64,000 nt of DNA from Motiliproteus sp036961355 (GCA_036961355.1 JBALVL010000009.1:60433-124432); one strand, 5' to 3'. Counted from the stretch's first letter, positions 53,612-61,075 are shown. Notes: a model not told the origin generated them from the sequence alone. Numbers and translations are program-made.

Positions 53612-54357
53612 TGTTTGTACTCCTGAGTGGGATAGTATTGGTTACCCGATTTATGCAGTTTTCCAACCGCGTTATAACGCATTAGCTCCGCCAAGCTGTA
53701 TCGCTCCGTGTAACTGATTTGGCCAGCTATGTATTTTTGATACAGGCCCTCCATCCGGGGGACGTTGTATGTCCTGTTAAGCCTATGCGTACCACGGTAG
53801 CGGCTACCGTTACTGAAGTTCTTAGCATCGCCCGATCTCATATGCCTAAAGTGTCCAATCTCCAGACCCTCCTTGATATCCTTTAGGAGCAGGTCAAGAC
53901 CAACCAGAGAGAGGAACTCAAACATCTGCACGTTGTCTTTAATCGCCAGTACTTTGTTAACTAAAATTAGCGCCTCTCTGCCGCAGTCAAACATGCGATT
54001 AGTATTCATGTGCTCGGTTAGAGGATCATTGAAAACATGAGATAGGCAGAGTTGCTCAACCGCCTCACGGAACCGCTTAATTGTTGGGCTTTTCTTTGTT
54101 CTGTAGTCTTTAGGGATTTTGAGGTTTTCAGGGATGTGAACGAGGGGTTCAAATTTGAAAGTGTTCTTGCCACCACAGTTGCTCCATAGTTGCTGTAATT
54201 TTTTACAGTCATGGACACCGGCTTCTAAATCTCGTCGATGCTCAGAGAATCGTTTTTCGAAGTTGTCTGTTGAGCCGATGTAGGTATGATGGAATGTTTC
54301 TTGTGGGGAGCGATGTGCAATCGCATATACCCCGCCATTACTGACAGTAGTCTGCAT
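53608..54357 (-). CDS. GIY-YIG nuclease-domain protein
   Basis: A 249-residue protein with an N-terminal GIY-YIG domain (about 9-95): GGVYAIAH, HTYIGSTDNFEKRFSEHRRDLEAG, LQQLWSNCGG and FKFEPLVHI, keeping the Tyr, Arg and a His/Glu framework. The C-terminal part (about 110-249) is helical with a basic stretch RYRGTHRLNRTYNVPR, likely DNA binding. Such proteins are homing or restriction-like nucleases, or structure-specific enzymes. First gene of an overlapping three-gene operon behind an extended -10 promoter. Confidence 0.82.
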   Translation of the reverse strand: MQTTVSNGGVYAIAHRSPQETFHHTYIGSTDNFEKRFSEHRRDLEAGVHDCKKLQQLWSNCGGKNTFKFEPLVHIPENLKIPKDYRTKKSPTIKRFREAVEQLCLSHVFNDPLTEHMNTNRMFDCGREALILVNKVLAIKDNVQMFEFLSLVGLDLLLKDIKEGLEIGHFRHMRSGDAKNFSNGSRYRGTHRLNRTYNVPRMEGLYQKYIAGQISYTERYSLAELMRYNAVGKLHKSGNQYYPTQEYKQ

Positions 54358-54488
54358 TTTTTAGTTCTCGTGGTTTGGATTGTAAAAGGAGTGATGGCCA
54401 GACAAGGAATCGTGAGCCATTCTATATATCTGGCTGACTATCACGTCATGCCCATTACCGCAAGAGATAAATTCATTCTCACCTGCCC

Positions 54489-54497
54489 ATTATACCA
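54489..54497 (-). promoter_or_regulatory. Extended -10 promoter for the GIY-YIG operon
   Basis: On the minus strand TGGTATAAT, i.e. TGn plus a perfect TATAAT, about 130 bases before the first ATG. The -35 (TTTATG at 17 bp) is weak, which an extended -10 can offset. Confidence 0.55.
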
Positions 54498-55308
54498 CAC
54501 CCTTTTTTAGTCATAAAATCGATATACACTTAGTGCTGCGGGGCTTTTAGGTGTATTGACTATTTCTTGAGCAACTACTCTATGCTATTGTATTTTTCTA
54601 TGTAAGTTGAGAATCTAATAGACTGTATCTATAGGCGATCGCCTTGTTCATTTACCGACAGGGCGAACAAAAAACCATTCCCAACCGCCACCAAAGAACC
54701 TGCACCGTCCTGAAACACTGATACCTAGGCTATATGCACTTTTGTTACGCTAACTTTTCCTATCCTAATCTGTCCAACAATTATCAACCTGTACCCTTAG
54801 TGAAGAGATGGGCATCATCAGAGTATCCATAACTATCCATCCATGATCTATTCAGCATCGCTACTCAGTGGCCCTGATCAGTTCTACCCGGTGCCGGGTA
54901 AATGATATTCATGTGGAGTGTATGAGGGCAAGGTAACGCCCGAAGGGAAAATATTCGATAGAAAGGAAATCTATCAGGGATGATACCGCTATTCCAAGGA
55001 TGGGCAGAAGATCAAGGTATATGACCGGAAAGGGCGCTACATTAGAACCAACCACCGCTGACCTAATTAGTTAATTTATATACAAATCAATTAATAAAGA
55101 ACCACTGATTAAATAGCACTCAATTGGTTGGTTTATCACCAATAATTCCTGCCAAATATCCGTAAAATCAATGCCAAAAAACCTGAAAGGCCCATGGTGC
55201 TAAGCGTAGAACGATGGTCAGCATTCGCTAGCATTCCTATAGGGTCTAACTTCTTCCTGTTTTGACTCAATATGATACAAATATTCAACCAGCGTACTTT
55301 TTTATTCA
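54498..55308. other. Long AT-rich intergenic region with one gene remnant
   Basis: No intact gene. It includes a short decayed frame (54918-55061, listed separately), otherwise AT-rich sequence without a clear promoter or RNA. The low coding density is unlike the core genome around it. Confidence 0.5.
54918..55061 (+). pseudogene. Remnant of a small protein with an in-frame TGA
   Basis: GVYEGKVTPEGKIFDRKEIYQG, then TGA (54981-54983), then YRYSKDGQKIKVYDRKGRYI ending at TGA 55059-55061. Both sides share a G-x-I-x-D-R-K style unit, so they belong to one beta-repeat protein with a nonsense codon in place of, probably, Trp. No start with a good ribosome site is visible. Confidence 0.45.
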
Positions 55309-55576
55309 TCATATTAAATAATATTGATAATTATTATCAACCACGCTATAGCCCACCCCTCCACCAAATAAGTAGTGATTTGGTTGGTAGCTAGCGAAGC
55401 AGGCACACACACCTTGTTTTGATGAGGGTTTTACGACAGTACTGATGTGGATACGCTCAGGAACTGATGCCAGCTCTTGGCGGCGGCGATGTGGTTTTGA
55501 TATATTGTCACCTTCCCATTTCCACAACTGGAACCAATATGGACAGCCGTAACAACCGCAAGATTCACAGGGTTCC
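55309..55576 (-). CDS. Uncertain frame with a Cys-rich start
   Basis: Open from a stop at about 55577 to 55309. The first residues are EPCESCGCYGCPYWFQLWKWEGD, a CxxCxCxxC cluster typical of small zinc proteins, then a basic HRRRQELASVPERI stretch. There is no ATG in this frame; the first candidate is TTG at 55527, after the cysteines. It may be a broken gene whose start is lost. A competing frame (55592 downward, 53 codons) starts with ATG but shows no motif. Confidence 0.3.
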
Positions 55577-55631
55577 TAATCGTCCAACTCATATCAGGAA
55601 CAATGCACCGCTAGGTTTATCCAATGCGTAA
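55539..55631 (+). CDS. Possible 30-aa leader peptide overlapping the next gene
   Basis: MDSRNNRKIHRVPNRPTHIR and ten more residues, ending TAA at 55629-55631 and overlapping the start of the 87-aa gene (55624) by eight bases. GGAA lies nearby upstream. Very Arg/Asn-rich. The overlap hints at coupled translation, but size makes this weak. Confidence 0.25.
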   Translation: MDSRNNRKIHRVPNRPTHIRNNAPLGLSNA

Positions 55632-55887
55632 AAGTGCACCTTTGGAAGCCGCGTTGCTGTGCGGGGCATTTATAGCCGTCGTTCTACTGTTACAGCCTTC
55701 AGAGCCTTCAGAGCCTAAACCGTATAAACCTAGTGTCTGGCAGAAAGAACAACGCTGCATCAAGGATTGGCAGGAGGCGACCCACAACGCAGTTAATAAG
55801 AAGTTTGAGCAAGTGGTTAGTGGTCTAGGCGTGTCACTGCTCCACTACACTTTGGATGGCTACCCAATGACATTCAGGTGTGACTAG
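55624..55887 (+). CDS. Small membrane-anchored protein of unknown function
   Basis: An 87-residue protein with a single N-terminal membrane segment (about 8-24, LEAALLCGAFIAVVLLLQ), a Pro/Glu/Lys linker (PSEPSEPKPYKP) and a short soluble domain holding two cysteines (CIKDW... and the terminal FRCD) that could pair. The layout suggests a periplasmic or lumenal domain anchored at the inner membrane, as in phage spanins or element-borne envelope proteins, but no family is recognised. Shine-Dalgarno weak. Confidence 0.5.
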   Translation: MRKSAPLEAALLCGAFIAVVLLLQPSEPSEPKPYKPSVWQKEQRCIKDWQEATHNAVNKKFEQVVSGLGVSLLHYTLDGYPMTFRCD

Positions 55888-55968
55888 AGATCAACGATAA
55901 GAGGCCAAACAAGGCCCCTGACAATACTTTCCCATTTATCTAGGTCCTACTTCGCCTATACGTGCCTA

Positions 55969-55979
55969 CCCCCCCCCCC
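55969..55979 (+). repeat. Homopolymer C tract (11)
   Basis: Eleven consecutive C, upstream of the AATGGACT repeat cluster. Together with the G14 tract at 57107-57120 it brackets the resolvase gene in inverted polarity. Length could vary by slippage or be affected by sequencing error. Confidence 0.8.
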
Positions 55980-55985
55980 GGTACT

Positions 55986-56090
55986 AGTCCATTTTAAGCA
56001 GCCCCTAACAGTACTAGCTATTAATGGACTGATTGGTATTAGTGGACTGGTATTAATGGACTTTTTATAGTGGACTACTTATAATGAACT
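55986..56090 (+). promoter_or_regulatory. Iteron-like cluster (five direct, one inverted AATGGACT) upstream of the resolvase
   Basis: Direct copies of a TATTAATGGACT-like 12-mer begin at 56019, 56037, 56051, 56065 and 56079 (steps of 18, 14, 14, 14), the last ones as TTATAGTGGACT and TTATAATGAACT. An inverted AGTCCATT is at 55986-55993. The cluster ends 24 bases before the resolvase ATG. It is probably a recombinase or regulator binding site; a res-type site is plausible because resolvase genes usually carry it immediately upstream. Confidence 0.75.
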
Positions 56091-56114
56091 CCTGTCAAAA
56101 AGGAGTTTAAAATA

Positions 56115-56735
56115 ATGTCATTTATCAGAGCGTACTTAAGAGCATCCACCACTGAGCAGGATTCACTACGAGCTAAGGAGTCTCTTGTACAGTTCGCCAC
56201 AGACAACAATCAGAAGATTGCCTCTTTTTATGTGGAGAATGAGTCCGGTCGGAAACTGAAACGCCCTGTGTTGATGAGTCTGTTAGATGAGGCCACCGTA
56301 GGTGATATTATTTTGATTGAATCAATTGATCGCCTCTCCCGCCTTACAGCTGATGATTGGGAGTCATTGAAGTTGATGATTGCCAACAAGGGCCTAACCA
56401 TTGTTTCTTTGGATCTACCCACTTCACATATTTCATTGACTGCCACCACTGGTGACGCTCTGACAAAGGGTATCTTGAAAGCAGTGAATCAGATGCTGAT
56501 TGATATCCTAGCCACAATGGCTTGTAAGGATTACGAGTTGCGACGGGAACGCTCAGCACAAGGGATTGCCAAGGCTCAGGCCAAAGGTAAGTACAAAGGG
56601 CGTCCAGTTGACACAGAGCGTAACAATGGCATAGCTAAGATGCTTAAGTCAGGTACGAGTTATAGCGAGATACAGAAGATGACAGGGGCTAGCCGTACTA
56701 CTATCGCCAAGATAAAAAAGGCAACTGTTGCCTGA
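56115..56735 (+). CDS. Serine resolvase/invertase
   Basis: A 206-residue small serine recombinase with AGGAG ten bases before the ATG. The catalytic Ser is in AYLRASTTEQDS near 11; ESIDRLSRL and the E-helix with ILATMACKDYELRRERSAQG follow, then a GRPVDTERNN-type linker and a C-terminal HTH (GTSYSEIQKMTGASRTTIAKI). It could resolve cointegrates, invert a segment or control its own promoter. A cluster of repeats lies just upstream. It is distinct from the large integrase at the left end. Confidence 0.93.
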   Translation: MSFIRAYLRASTTEQDSLRAKESLVQFATDNNQKIASFYVENESGRKLKRPVLMSLLDEATVGDIILIESIDRLSRLTADDWESLKLMIANKGLTIVSLDLPTSHISLTATTGDALTKGILKAVNQMLIDILATMACKDYELRRERSAQGIAKAQAKGKYKGRPVDTERNNGIAKMLKSGTSYSEIQKMTGASRTTIAKIKKATVA

Positions 56736-57182
56736 ACGACTACTACCCCCTGCCGTACATTCTGAGCGGGGGTCACCCCACGGATATTCTCAAATCTTAA
56801 ATCGTTCCCCATGTGGCGTATCTCTCCCGCTTGATGCCTCTACCAATCCGCTGGGGATCTAGCCAGCAACCTACCATCCCACAGTGATATTCTTGACCAG
56901 AATCGAGAATCCAAACTTTTCAGAAGTGACCTCAAAAAATAGAAAATTTAAAATCCCTGAAAACGCGCTTCACCACTTATAAGCGTCTCGGTTGTACTGA
57001 ACCGGCTAGCAATATGGCTACTTACCATCCCTCTTTTGATGCTGGCATTGTTCCGACAATATTAGGTATGACGTTGGTGAAGGCTTGTACGCGTTAGAGA
57101 AAAAAAGGGGGGGGGGGGGGCTATTGCGCCTTCTTGATTCCACGATTACTGTGGGTTAAACATTATTAATAAGGATGTTGGC
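56736..57182. other. Intergenic region with an A7-G14 tract
   Basis: Contains an ACCCCC/GGGGGT loose hairpin shortly after the resolvase (about 56744-56777, no T-run), AT-rich sequence, and seven A followed by fourteen G (57100-57120). TTGATT (57134) is the nearest -35-like box before the 347-aa gene, whose Shine-Dalgarno is AGGA eight bases from the ATG. Confidence 0.55.
57107..57120 (+). repeat. Homopolymer G tract (14)
   Basis: Fourteen consecutive G directly after seven A, 62 bases before the 347-aa gene start. Such tracts upstream of a promoter can switch expression by slippage. Confidence 0.8.
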
Positions 57183-58226
57183 ATGCCAGTTGGAACTGAA
57201 AATTTATACGATGAAGCCTATAAGGCACTAACGCGAGTTCAAAAATTTGATACAGAAGAGTTACCTCGTGTAAGCCAATTGGGGGATCATCTGAACTTCG
57301 AAGGTGCTGTTGAGCCAGCGCAGTTGCTTGTAGATTTACACAAACGGCTATCTTTAACCGCCCTTGAAGATTTCCCCGACCAAGTCCTGACAGTGATTCG
57401 TGATAATGCGAATAGCCACTTTAACCTTTTCAAAACCATATTGGATTTTGCTGTAACTCAGGGGAATCCTAGCCAAGCTAGAGATGCTTTGGTAGCGCAG
57501 TTGGTCACTGCATACCCTGCTGCTTTCACCGCGCTTCACCCTTATATTGCATACTCTCTACACCGCGCAGCAGACTTTCAGCGGCTGGATTCTGATGCAA
57601 GGGCCACTCTACAGTCCATTACTGATAAAACTGAGTTGTTTTCGGGTCAAATGGAGAAGCATGAAGTAGATGCCCAGAGGGTTTTGACTGAAATTAGAAG
57701 TGTAGCCGCTGAGGAAGGCGTTACCCAGCAAGCCGCGCATTTCCGTGCAGAGTCAGAGATGCATGACACTAAGGCTGATGAGTGGATGGATAGAACTATC
57801 AAGTTTGCTTGGGCCTTGGGTGGTTTTGCAGTAATAAGTTTGTTTATTCATAAAATCCCTCTCATTGCGCCTGAAACTACTTACGACACTATTCAGCTAG
57901 CGTTGAGTAAAATCCTAATCTTCGCGGTGATTTCATACATGCTGTTCCTCTCGGCGAAGAACTTCTTAAGTCATAAGCACAACTCAATCGTAAACAAGCA
58001 TCGTCAAAATGCTTTGATGACCCATAAGGCATTGGTGGAGGCGTCAGGGGATTCAGGGATTCGCGACGCGGTAATGGTACAAGCCGCTAGCTGTATTTTC
58101 TCTCCACAGGCAACTGGGTATATTTCAGGAGATAGCTCGGGGGACGCGACTAATTCGAGGTCTGTGGTTGAAATTATGACCAAGCCACTGGAAAAAGTTT
58201 TCTCTGAAGCTTCCAGCCCTAGTTGA
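57183..58226 (+). CDS. Two-TM helical protein of unknown function
   Basis: A 347-residue protein. The N-terminal 200 residues are soluble and helical (YDEAYKALTRVQKF... EDFPDQVLTVIRDNANSHF), with a coiled-coil-like stretch about 140-200. Two membrane helices follow (about 211-231, AWALGGFAVISLFIH, and 241-258, ILIFAVISYMLFLSAKNFL), then a cytoplasmic C-terminus with HKHNSIVNKHRQNALMTHKA and DAVMVQAASCIFSPQATGY. I have seen this last segment in other uncharacterised 2-TM proteins, but cannot name the domain. It is a stand-alone gene of the island; a membrane effector role in defence is one possibility. Confidence 0.55.
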   Translation: MPVGTENLYDEAYKALTRVQKFDTEELPRVSQLGDHLNFEGAVEPAQLLVDLHKRLSLTALEDFPDQVLTVIRDNANSHFNLFKTILDFAVTQGNPSQARDALVAQLVTAYPAAFTALHPYIAYSLHRAADFQRLDSDARATLQSITDKTELFSGQMEKHEVDAQRVLTEIRSVAAEEGVTQQAAHFRAESEMHDTKADEWMDRTIKFAWALGGFAVISLFIHKIPLIAPETTYDTIQLALSKILIFAVISYMLFLSAKNFLSHKHNSIVNKHRQNALMTHKALVEASGDSGIRDAVMVQAASCIFSPQATGYISGDSSGDATNSRSVVEIMTKPLEKVFSEASSPS

Positions 58227-58732
58227 TAGGTGCGGGACATGCACCATGCAAGCGTACCGGGTGTCCCGATTAAACTAGGTGCCAACCATGCCAGCTACAA
58301 CCAGAAGGTGATAATCGAATCGACGGTTCGACTCCTTGGTTTCGTCCTTGAGTTGCTTCAAGTCCATACCCTTGGAGTACAACCCAGATGAATACGCTTG
58401 GCTGCATTTCGTTCCATGGCCACAGGGGTACATCCTGTGGAACACAAAGATGAGTGGTCAGATGCTGCCTGTCAGATATAGGTGGTCTAGTTGATCAACA
58501 ACTGGGCTTTCATGCTTGTCGCACAGAGGCATACCCTATCTAGGCATGAGTCGTTGAGGGTCAGCTAGGCGCTGATTCTAAGGGGAGGGGGCTGTCACGA
58601 AGCTCTGAAGTGACTAGTTGGTTCAGCTGAGTAGATTCTGAGTATGCGGACAGCGGCGAGATGCTATCCACTGTTTCGCCTCAGAACCAGTCATTGCTCG
58701 AACGTAACTTCTCGATGGTTGTAGCCTTCTGG
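58227..58732. other. Intergenic region with a short Cys/His frame
   Basis: On the minus strand 58275-58433 encodes 52 residues from ATG, MYPCGHGTKCSQAYSSGLYS and on to a charged helix KQLKDETKESNRRFDYHLL; it could be a small zinc protein but has no clear ribosome site. Nothing else recognised. A GGTTCGACTCC word resembles a tRNA T-loop, but no tRNA folds around it. Confidence 0.35.
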
Positions 58733-59188
58733 TTAGCAGAAGCTGTAGTTAGGCTGGGTCATCTGACCGTTGAGAACGTTTTGTATCGCTGCAATGTTGC
58801 CTATGCGTACAGGCATGCGACGACGCGGCGTTTGACCGTACTCACTGATTTCACTTTTAGCTACTCGCAGTACTTCGCTCAGATCAATCTTATAACTGTC
58901 TGAGGTACGGAAATGCGACTTGGTGAGAGTCACTTTATAGATCTTACCGCTGTTCTTTCCGATGCTGAACGTAACGCCGTCCTCATGAGGAATAGTGAGC
59001 TTAGGCTCCGTACCTGAGAGGTATTTGAATTCGATAATGAACTCGGACGCATCATCACCAACATCTATTCTAGATGCGGAAGGTACGTCTAGCGGTGATA
59101 TGAGAATTTTGACCTTAACACCTTGCTTGCTTGACGACTTCGGCCTATTGATCTCTTTCTGTGAGACTTCGTTCCATGTGTCATTCAT
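58733..59188 (-). CDS. Beta-rich partner protein of the 2-TM/GAF gene
   Basis: A 151-residue protein. After a polar start, strands VKVKILISPLDVPS, SEFIIEFKYLSGTEPKL and GVTFSIGKNSGKIYKVTL make a compact beta domain, followed by a short helix and a basic RRRMPVRIG. No membrane helix. The ATG overlaps the stop of the upstream 2-TM/GAF gene by four bases, so the two act as a unit. Family not recognised; it could be the second half of a two-component sensor or effector pair. Confidence 0.6.
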   Translation of the reverse strand: MNDTWNEVSQKEINRPKSSSKQGVKVKILISPLDVPSASRIDVGDDASEFIIEFKYLSGTEPKLTIPHEDGVTFSIGKNSGKIYKVTLTKSHFRTSDSYKIDLSEVLRVAKSEISEYGQTPRRRMPVRIGNIAAIQNVLNGQMTQPNYSFC

Positions 59189-60027
59189 GCGGCTTTCTCC
59201 AATAACTGCCCTATCAGAGCGACTGTCAACTGGTAGTTTAAAACAGATTCGTCGCTAACTCCATCTGCTGCTCTGCTGTCGAGCACAACCACTCCCCATA
59301 ACTTACCGTTTACTTCTACTGGGGTTGCTGCGATTGATAGCGGTAATTTTCTGTCAGATGTCACGTACTGTTGAACCATCTTAATAGGACATTGAGTCAC
59401 TTTAGCATAGTCTCGGACATCTCGAACCAGCCCTCCTTTCCTTACTCTCGGAAGGTCATTGAGTACTACCGCCGACTTCGAAGTCCATGCCTGACCTGCA
59501 ACGCCTTCTGCTTCATCACCGTTATCGGGCGCTAGGAAGATTGCTTTAGTATGTTGAGATGTGTGTCCTGAACGTAACGCTGGCACTAGCCACCCTGAGA
59601 ACGGACTGTGTTTACCCCATGGCTTTAAAAGTGTGCCTGTGCAGTGTCTGGATCGGAAACATACTTTCTTGTATCTGAACAATGTGACCCGATGGTGGTG
59701 GTTAGGTTCATTGCACCGCTGATGGAAAGCCTTCGCTTGATATTCATCGAGAATAAACTGTAACTTTTCCCATACCCATGGATCGCCAAAACTCCGAATG
59801 ACCGCGGCGATAGCTATCACTATGGCCAAGAATATAAACAATGGGAGTGAGTACCGCTGTAAAGCGTCTAAGACAGTAAGGGCTGTTATTGGCCATGTGC
59901 TATATGGCTCTTCAGTGGAATGCACTTCGTTGACTAAACCAAGCATGGTTGCACTTGTAGCTGCGACGCCGATAGTTATCGTGCTGAGTCGGTAGAGCCA
60001 TCTTCGTAGAGTGATGTTGTTGCGCAT
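59185..60027 (-). CDS. Two-TM protein with a C-terminal GAF-like domain
   Basis: A 280-residue protein. Two membrane helices (about 9-32, LSTITIGVAATSATMLGLV, and 58-79, LPLFIFLAIVIAIAAVIR) enclose a short loop; the rest (about 90-278) is cytoplasmic. Residues about 170-275 have GVAGQAWTSKSAVVLNDLP, then SIAATPVEVNGKLWGVVVLDSRA, the pattern of a GAF domain. Cys and His are abundant in the linker (RSRHCTGTL). It is the first gene of a two-gene unit at the right end of the element. Small-molecule sensing at the membrane is inferred; a role in phage defence is a guess from context. Confidence 0.65.
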   Translation of the reverse strand: MRNNITLRRWLYRLSTITIGVAATSATMLGLVNEVHSTEEPYSTWPITALTVLDALQRYSLPLFIFLAIVIAIAAVIRSFGDPWVWEKLQFILDEYQAKAFHQRCNEPNHHHRVTLFRYKKVCFRSRHCTGTLLKPWGKHSPFSGWLVPALRSGHTSQHTKAIFLAPDNGDEAEGVAGQAWTSKSAVVLNDLPRVRKGGLVRDVRDYAKVTQCPIKMVQQYVTSDRKLPLSIAATPVEVNGKLWGVVVLDSRAADGVSDESVLNYQLTVALIGQLLEKAA

Positions 60028-60081
60028 CCTGCGGCATTCCTCAAATCAATCGACCATTCTATAGTTTTGCAGGCATCCACA

Positions 60082-60370
60082 CTAGTCGTTTGGTTTTATG
60101 CCTTGTATCTGCTGGGTTTTATCAATCTCCCAGTTGCTCACAGGATCGGCCTTGTCTCACTCCTAAAGCAGCCTTTGCTGCTTGCTGCTGATGCCTAGTC
60201 CATACGTCTCCGACATGTACCAGTACGTCCGCGCTATGTCGCCCCTAACCTCAGGCCGTGATTCCGCCTTTCGCCCCTTGAAGTCCACTTCAAAGTCACA
60301 CGCCCCGTACACCCGCGACTCACCTTACAGCATCGCGAACGAGTAGTTCGACCTGTTGCCTTTGACTTTA
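60082..60370 (-). pseudogene. Endonuclease I (EndA) C-terminal remnant
   Basis: On the minus strand one frame reads VKGNRSNYSFAML, stop, GESRVYGACDFEVDFKGRKA, ESRPEVRGDIARTYWYMSET, YGLGISSKQQRLL, stop, E, stop, DKADPVSNWEIDKTQQIQ, ending at TAG 60082. This follows the C-terminal half of the EndA family, including NRSNY and the GDIARTY segment. Three in-frame stops (60325, 60163 and 60157) show decay. EndA is a secreted or periplasmic nuclease; the fragment is between the GAF gene and the right junction. Confidence 0.88.
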
Positions 60371-60406
60371 GGAAAGAATCTTAGTCATTCATTAATAGTT
60401 AGCGTT

Positions 60407-60415
60407 TAGCTGAAA
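60407..60415. other. Right junction (att core) of the element
   Basis: TAGCTGAAA, identical to the left junction. On the comM side it continues TTGCGCGGGGAACACC, giving the comM codons for VVFPAQFQL on the minus strand. Confidence 0.75.
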
Positions 60416-60802
60416 TTGCGCGGGGAACACCACCTGCGCCGCCGCCCGTGAAATACAGATTTGGCCCGATTCCAGCGGTTCTCGAAGCACTTCCAACACC
60501 TTACGATCAAACTCGGTCAGCTCATCCAGAAACAACACGCCATGGTGCGCCAGCGAGATCTCACCCGGCTTGGGCGTGCTGCCACCGCCGACCAACGCCA
60601 CCCCCGAAGCCGTATGGTGCGGTTGTCGAAACGGTCGGCGCGGATCAAGCGTCGGTCGATCGCCGCCTAACACTGAACGCTGTGACACCGAACGCACCGA
60701 GGCAACGTCGATCTGTTCCGATGCGCTTAGCGGCGGTAGCAGGCTGGGTAATCGACTGGCCAGCATCGTCTTGCCGGGAGGCCCGACCATCAACAGGTTC
60801 AA
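60407..60802 (-). pseudogene. comM: comM central fragment (right of the element), damaged
   Basis: The AAA+ core of ComM: NLLMVGPPGKTMLASRLPSL, then GDRPTLDPRRPFRQPHHTAS, ALVGGGSTPKPGEISLAH, GVLFLDELTEF and SRAAAQVVFPAQFQL, ending at the junction with the island (NANY, stop). Two problems besides the insertion: the Walker A motif reads GPPGKT instead of GPPGSGKT, a six-base loss, and the first ~210 residues are absent, the match stopping abruptly at 60802 where a dispersed repeat starts. Confidence 0.92.
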
Positions 60803-60925
60803 ACACCCCGACTAAGCCCCCCATACGTGCGGCAGAGGCCGCCAAAGCCCACTGCGGAGTTGATTGAAGCAAGGGCTAGGCCAGCCACAGAAGACCGCTT
60901 CCCGCTCTCAGCCGACGCCTAGCGT
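60798..60925. repeat. Dispersed repeat copy R1
   Basis: Reads TTCAAACACCCCGACTAAGC, then GCCGCCAAAGCCCACTGCGGA, GGGCTAGG, and CCAGCCACAGAAGACCGCTT with GACGCCTAG. The same blocks in the same order occur at 62369-62505. Its outer end coincides with the loss of comM similarity. Confidence 0.65.
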
Positions 60926-61075
60926 TTCCCTGGCTAAGAAGTGTCTAGTAAACTGGTAACGATTCAATCAAAGCCCACAGCGGACGCTTAATAGAGTTAG
61001 GTCTCAGGCAGCTACACGCACGAAACAGACATGTCCGCTAGTGCTTGAGAACTCCGCTATCCGTATTTGGCCTGC
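60926..61075. other. Short gap with repeat copy R2
   Basis: Between R1 and the Abi-like gene. AAAGCCCACAGCGGACGCTTAATAGAGTTAGG-type sequence at 60970-61001 repeats the middle block of R3 (AAAGCCCACAGCAGATGCTT then AATGGAGCTAGG). No gene. Confidence 0.55.

Larger units (their letters stand above)
50377..60415. mobile_element. ~10-kb serine-integrase genomic island inserted in comM
   Basis: Outside sequence reads as one comM gene: ...AAAQVVFPAQFQL at the right and QFQLVAAMNPCPCG at the left, joined at TTTCAGCTA. Both junctions keep TAGCTGAAA (50377-50385 and 60407-60415). The integrase lies just inside the left end. Cargo is mixed in strand with short AT-rich gaps and looks foreign. comM is a known integration hotspot, notably for AbaR islands in Acinetobacter; here the integrase is of the large serine type rather than Tn7-like. 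Confidence 0.9.

Noticed and set aside
58330..58352. tRNA-like T-loop word GGTTCGACTCC
   Set aside because: The flanking bases do not pair into a T-stem and no acceptor or anticodon arms can be drawn.
60645..60872. Minus-strand frame spanning the comM/R1 junction
   Set aside because: It is out of frame with comM and arises from repeat R1 joined to comM antisense sense shift; no family resemblance.
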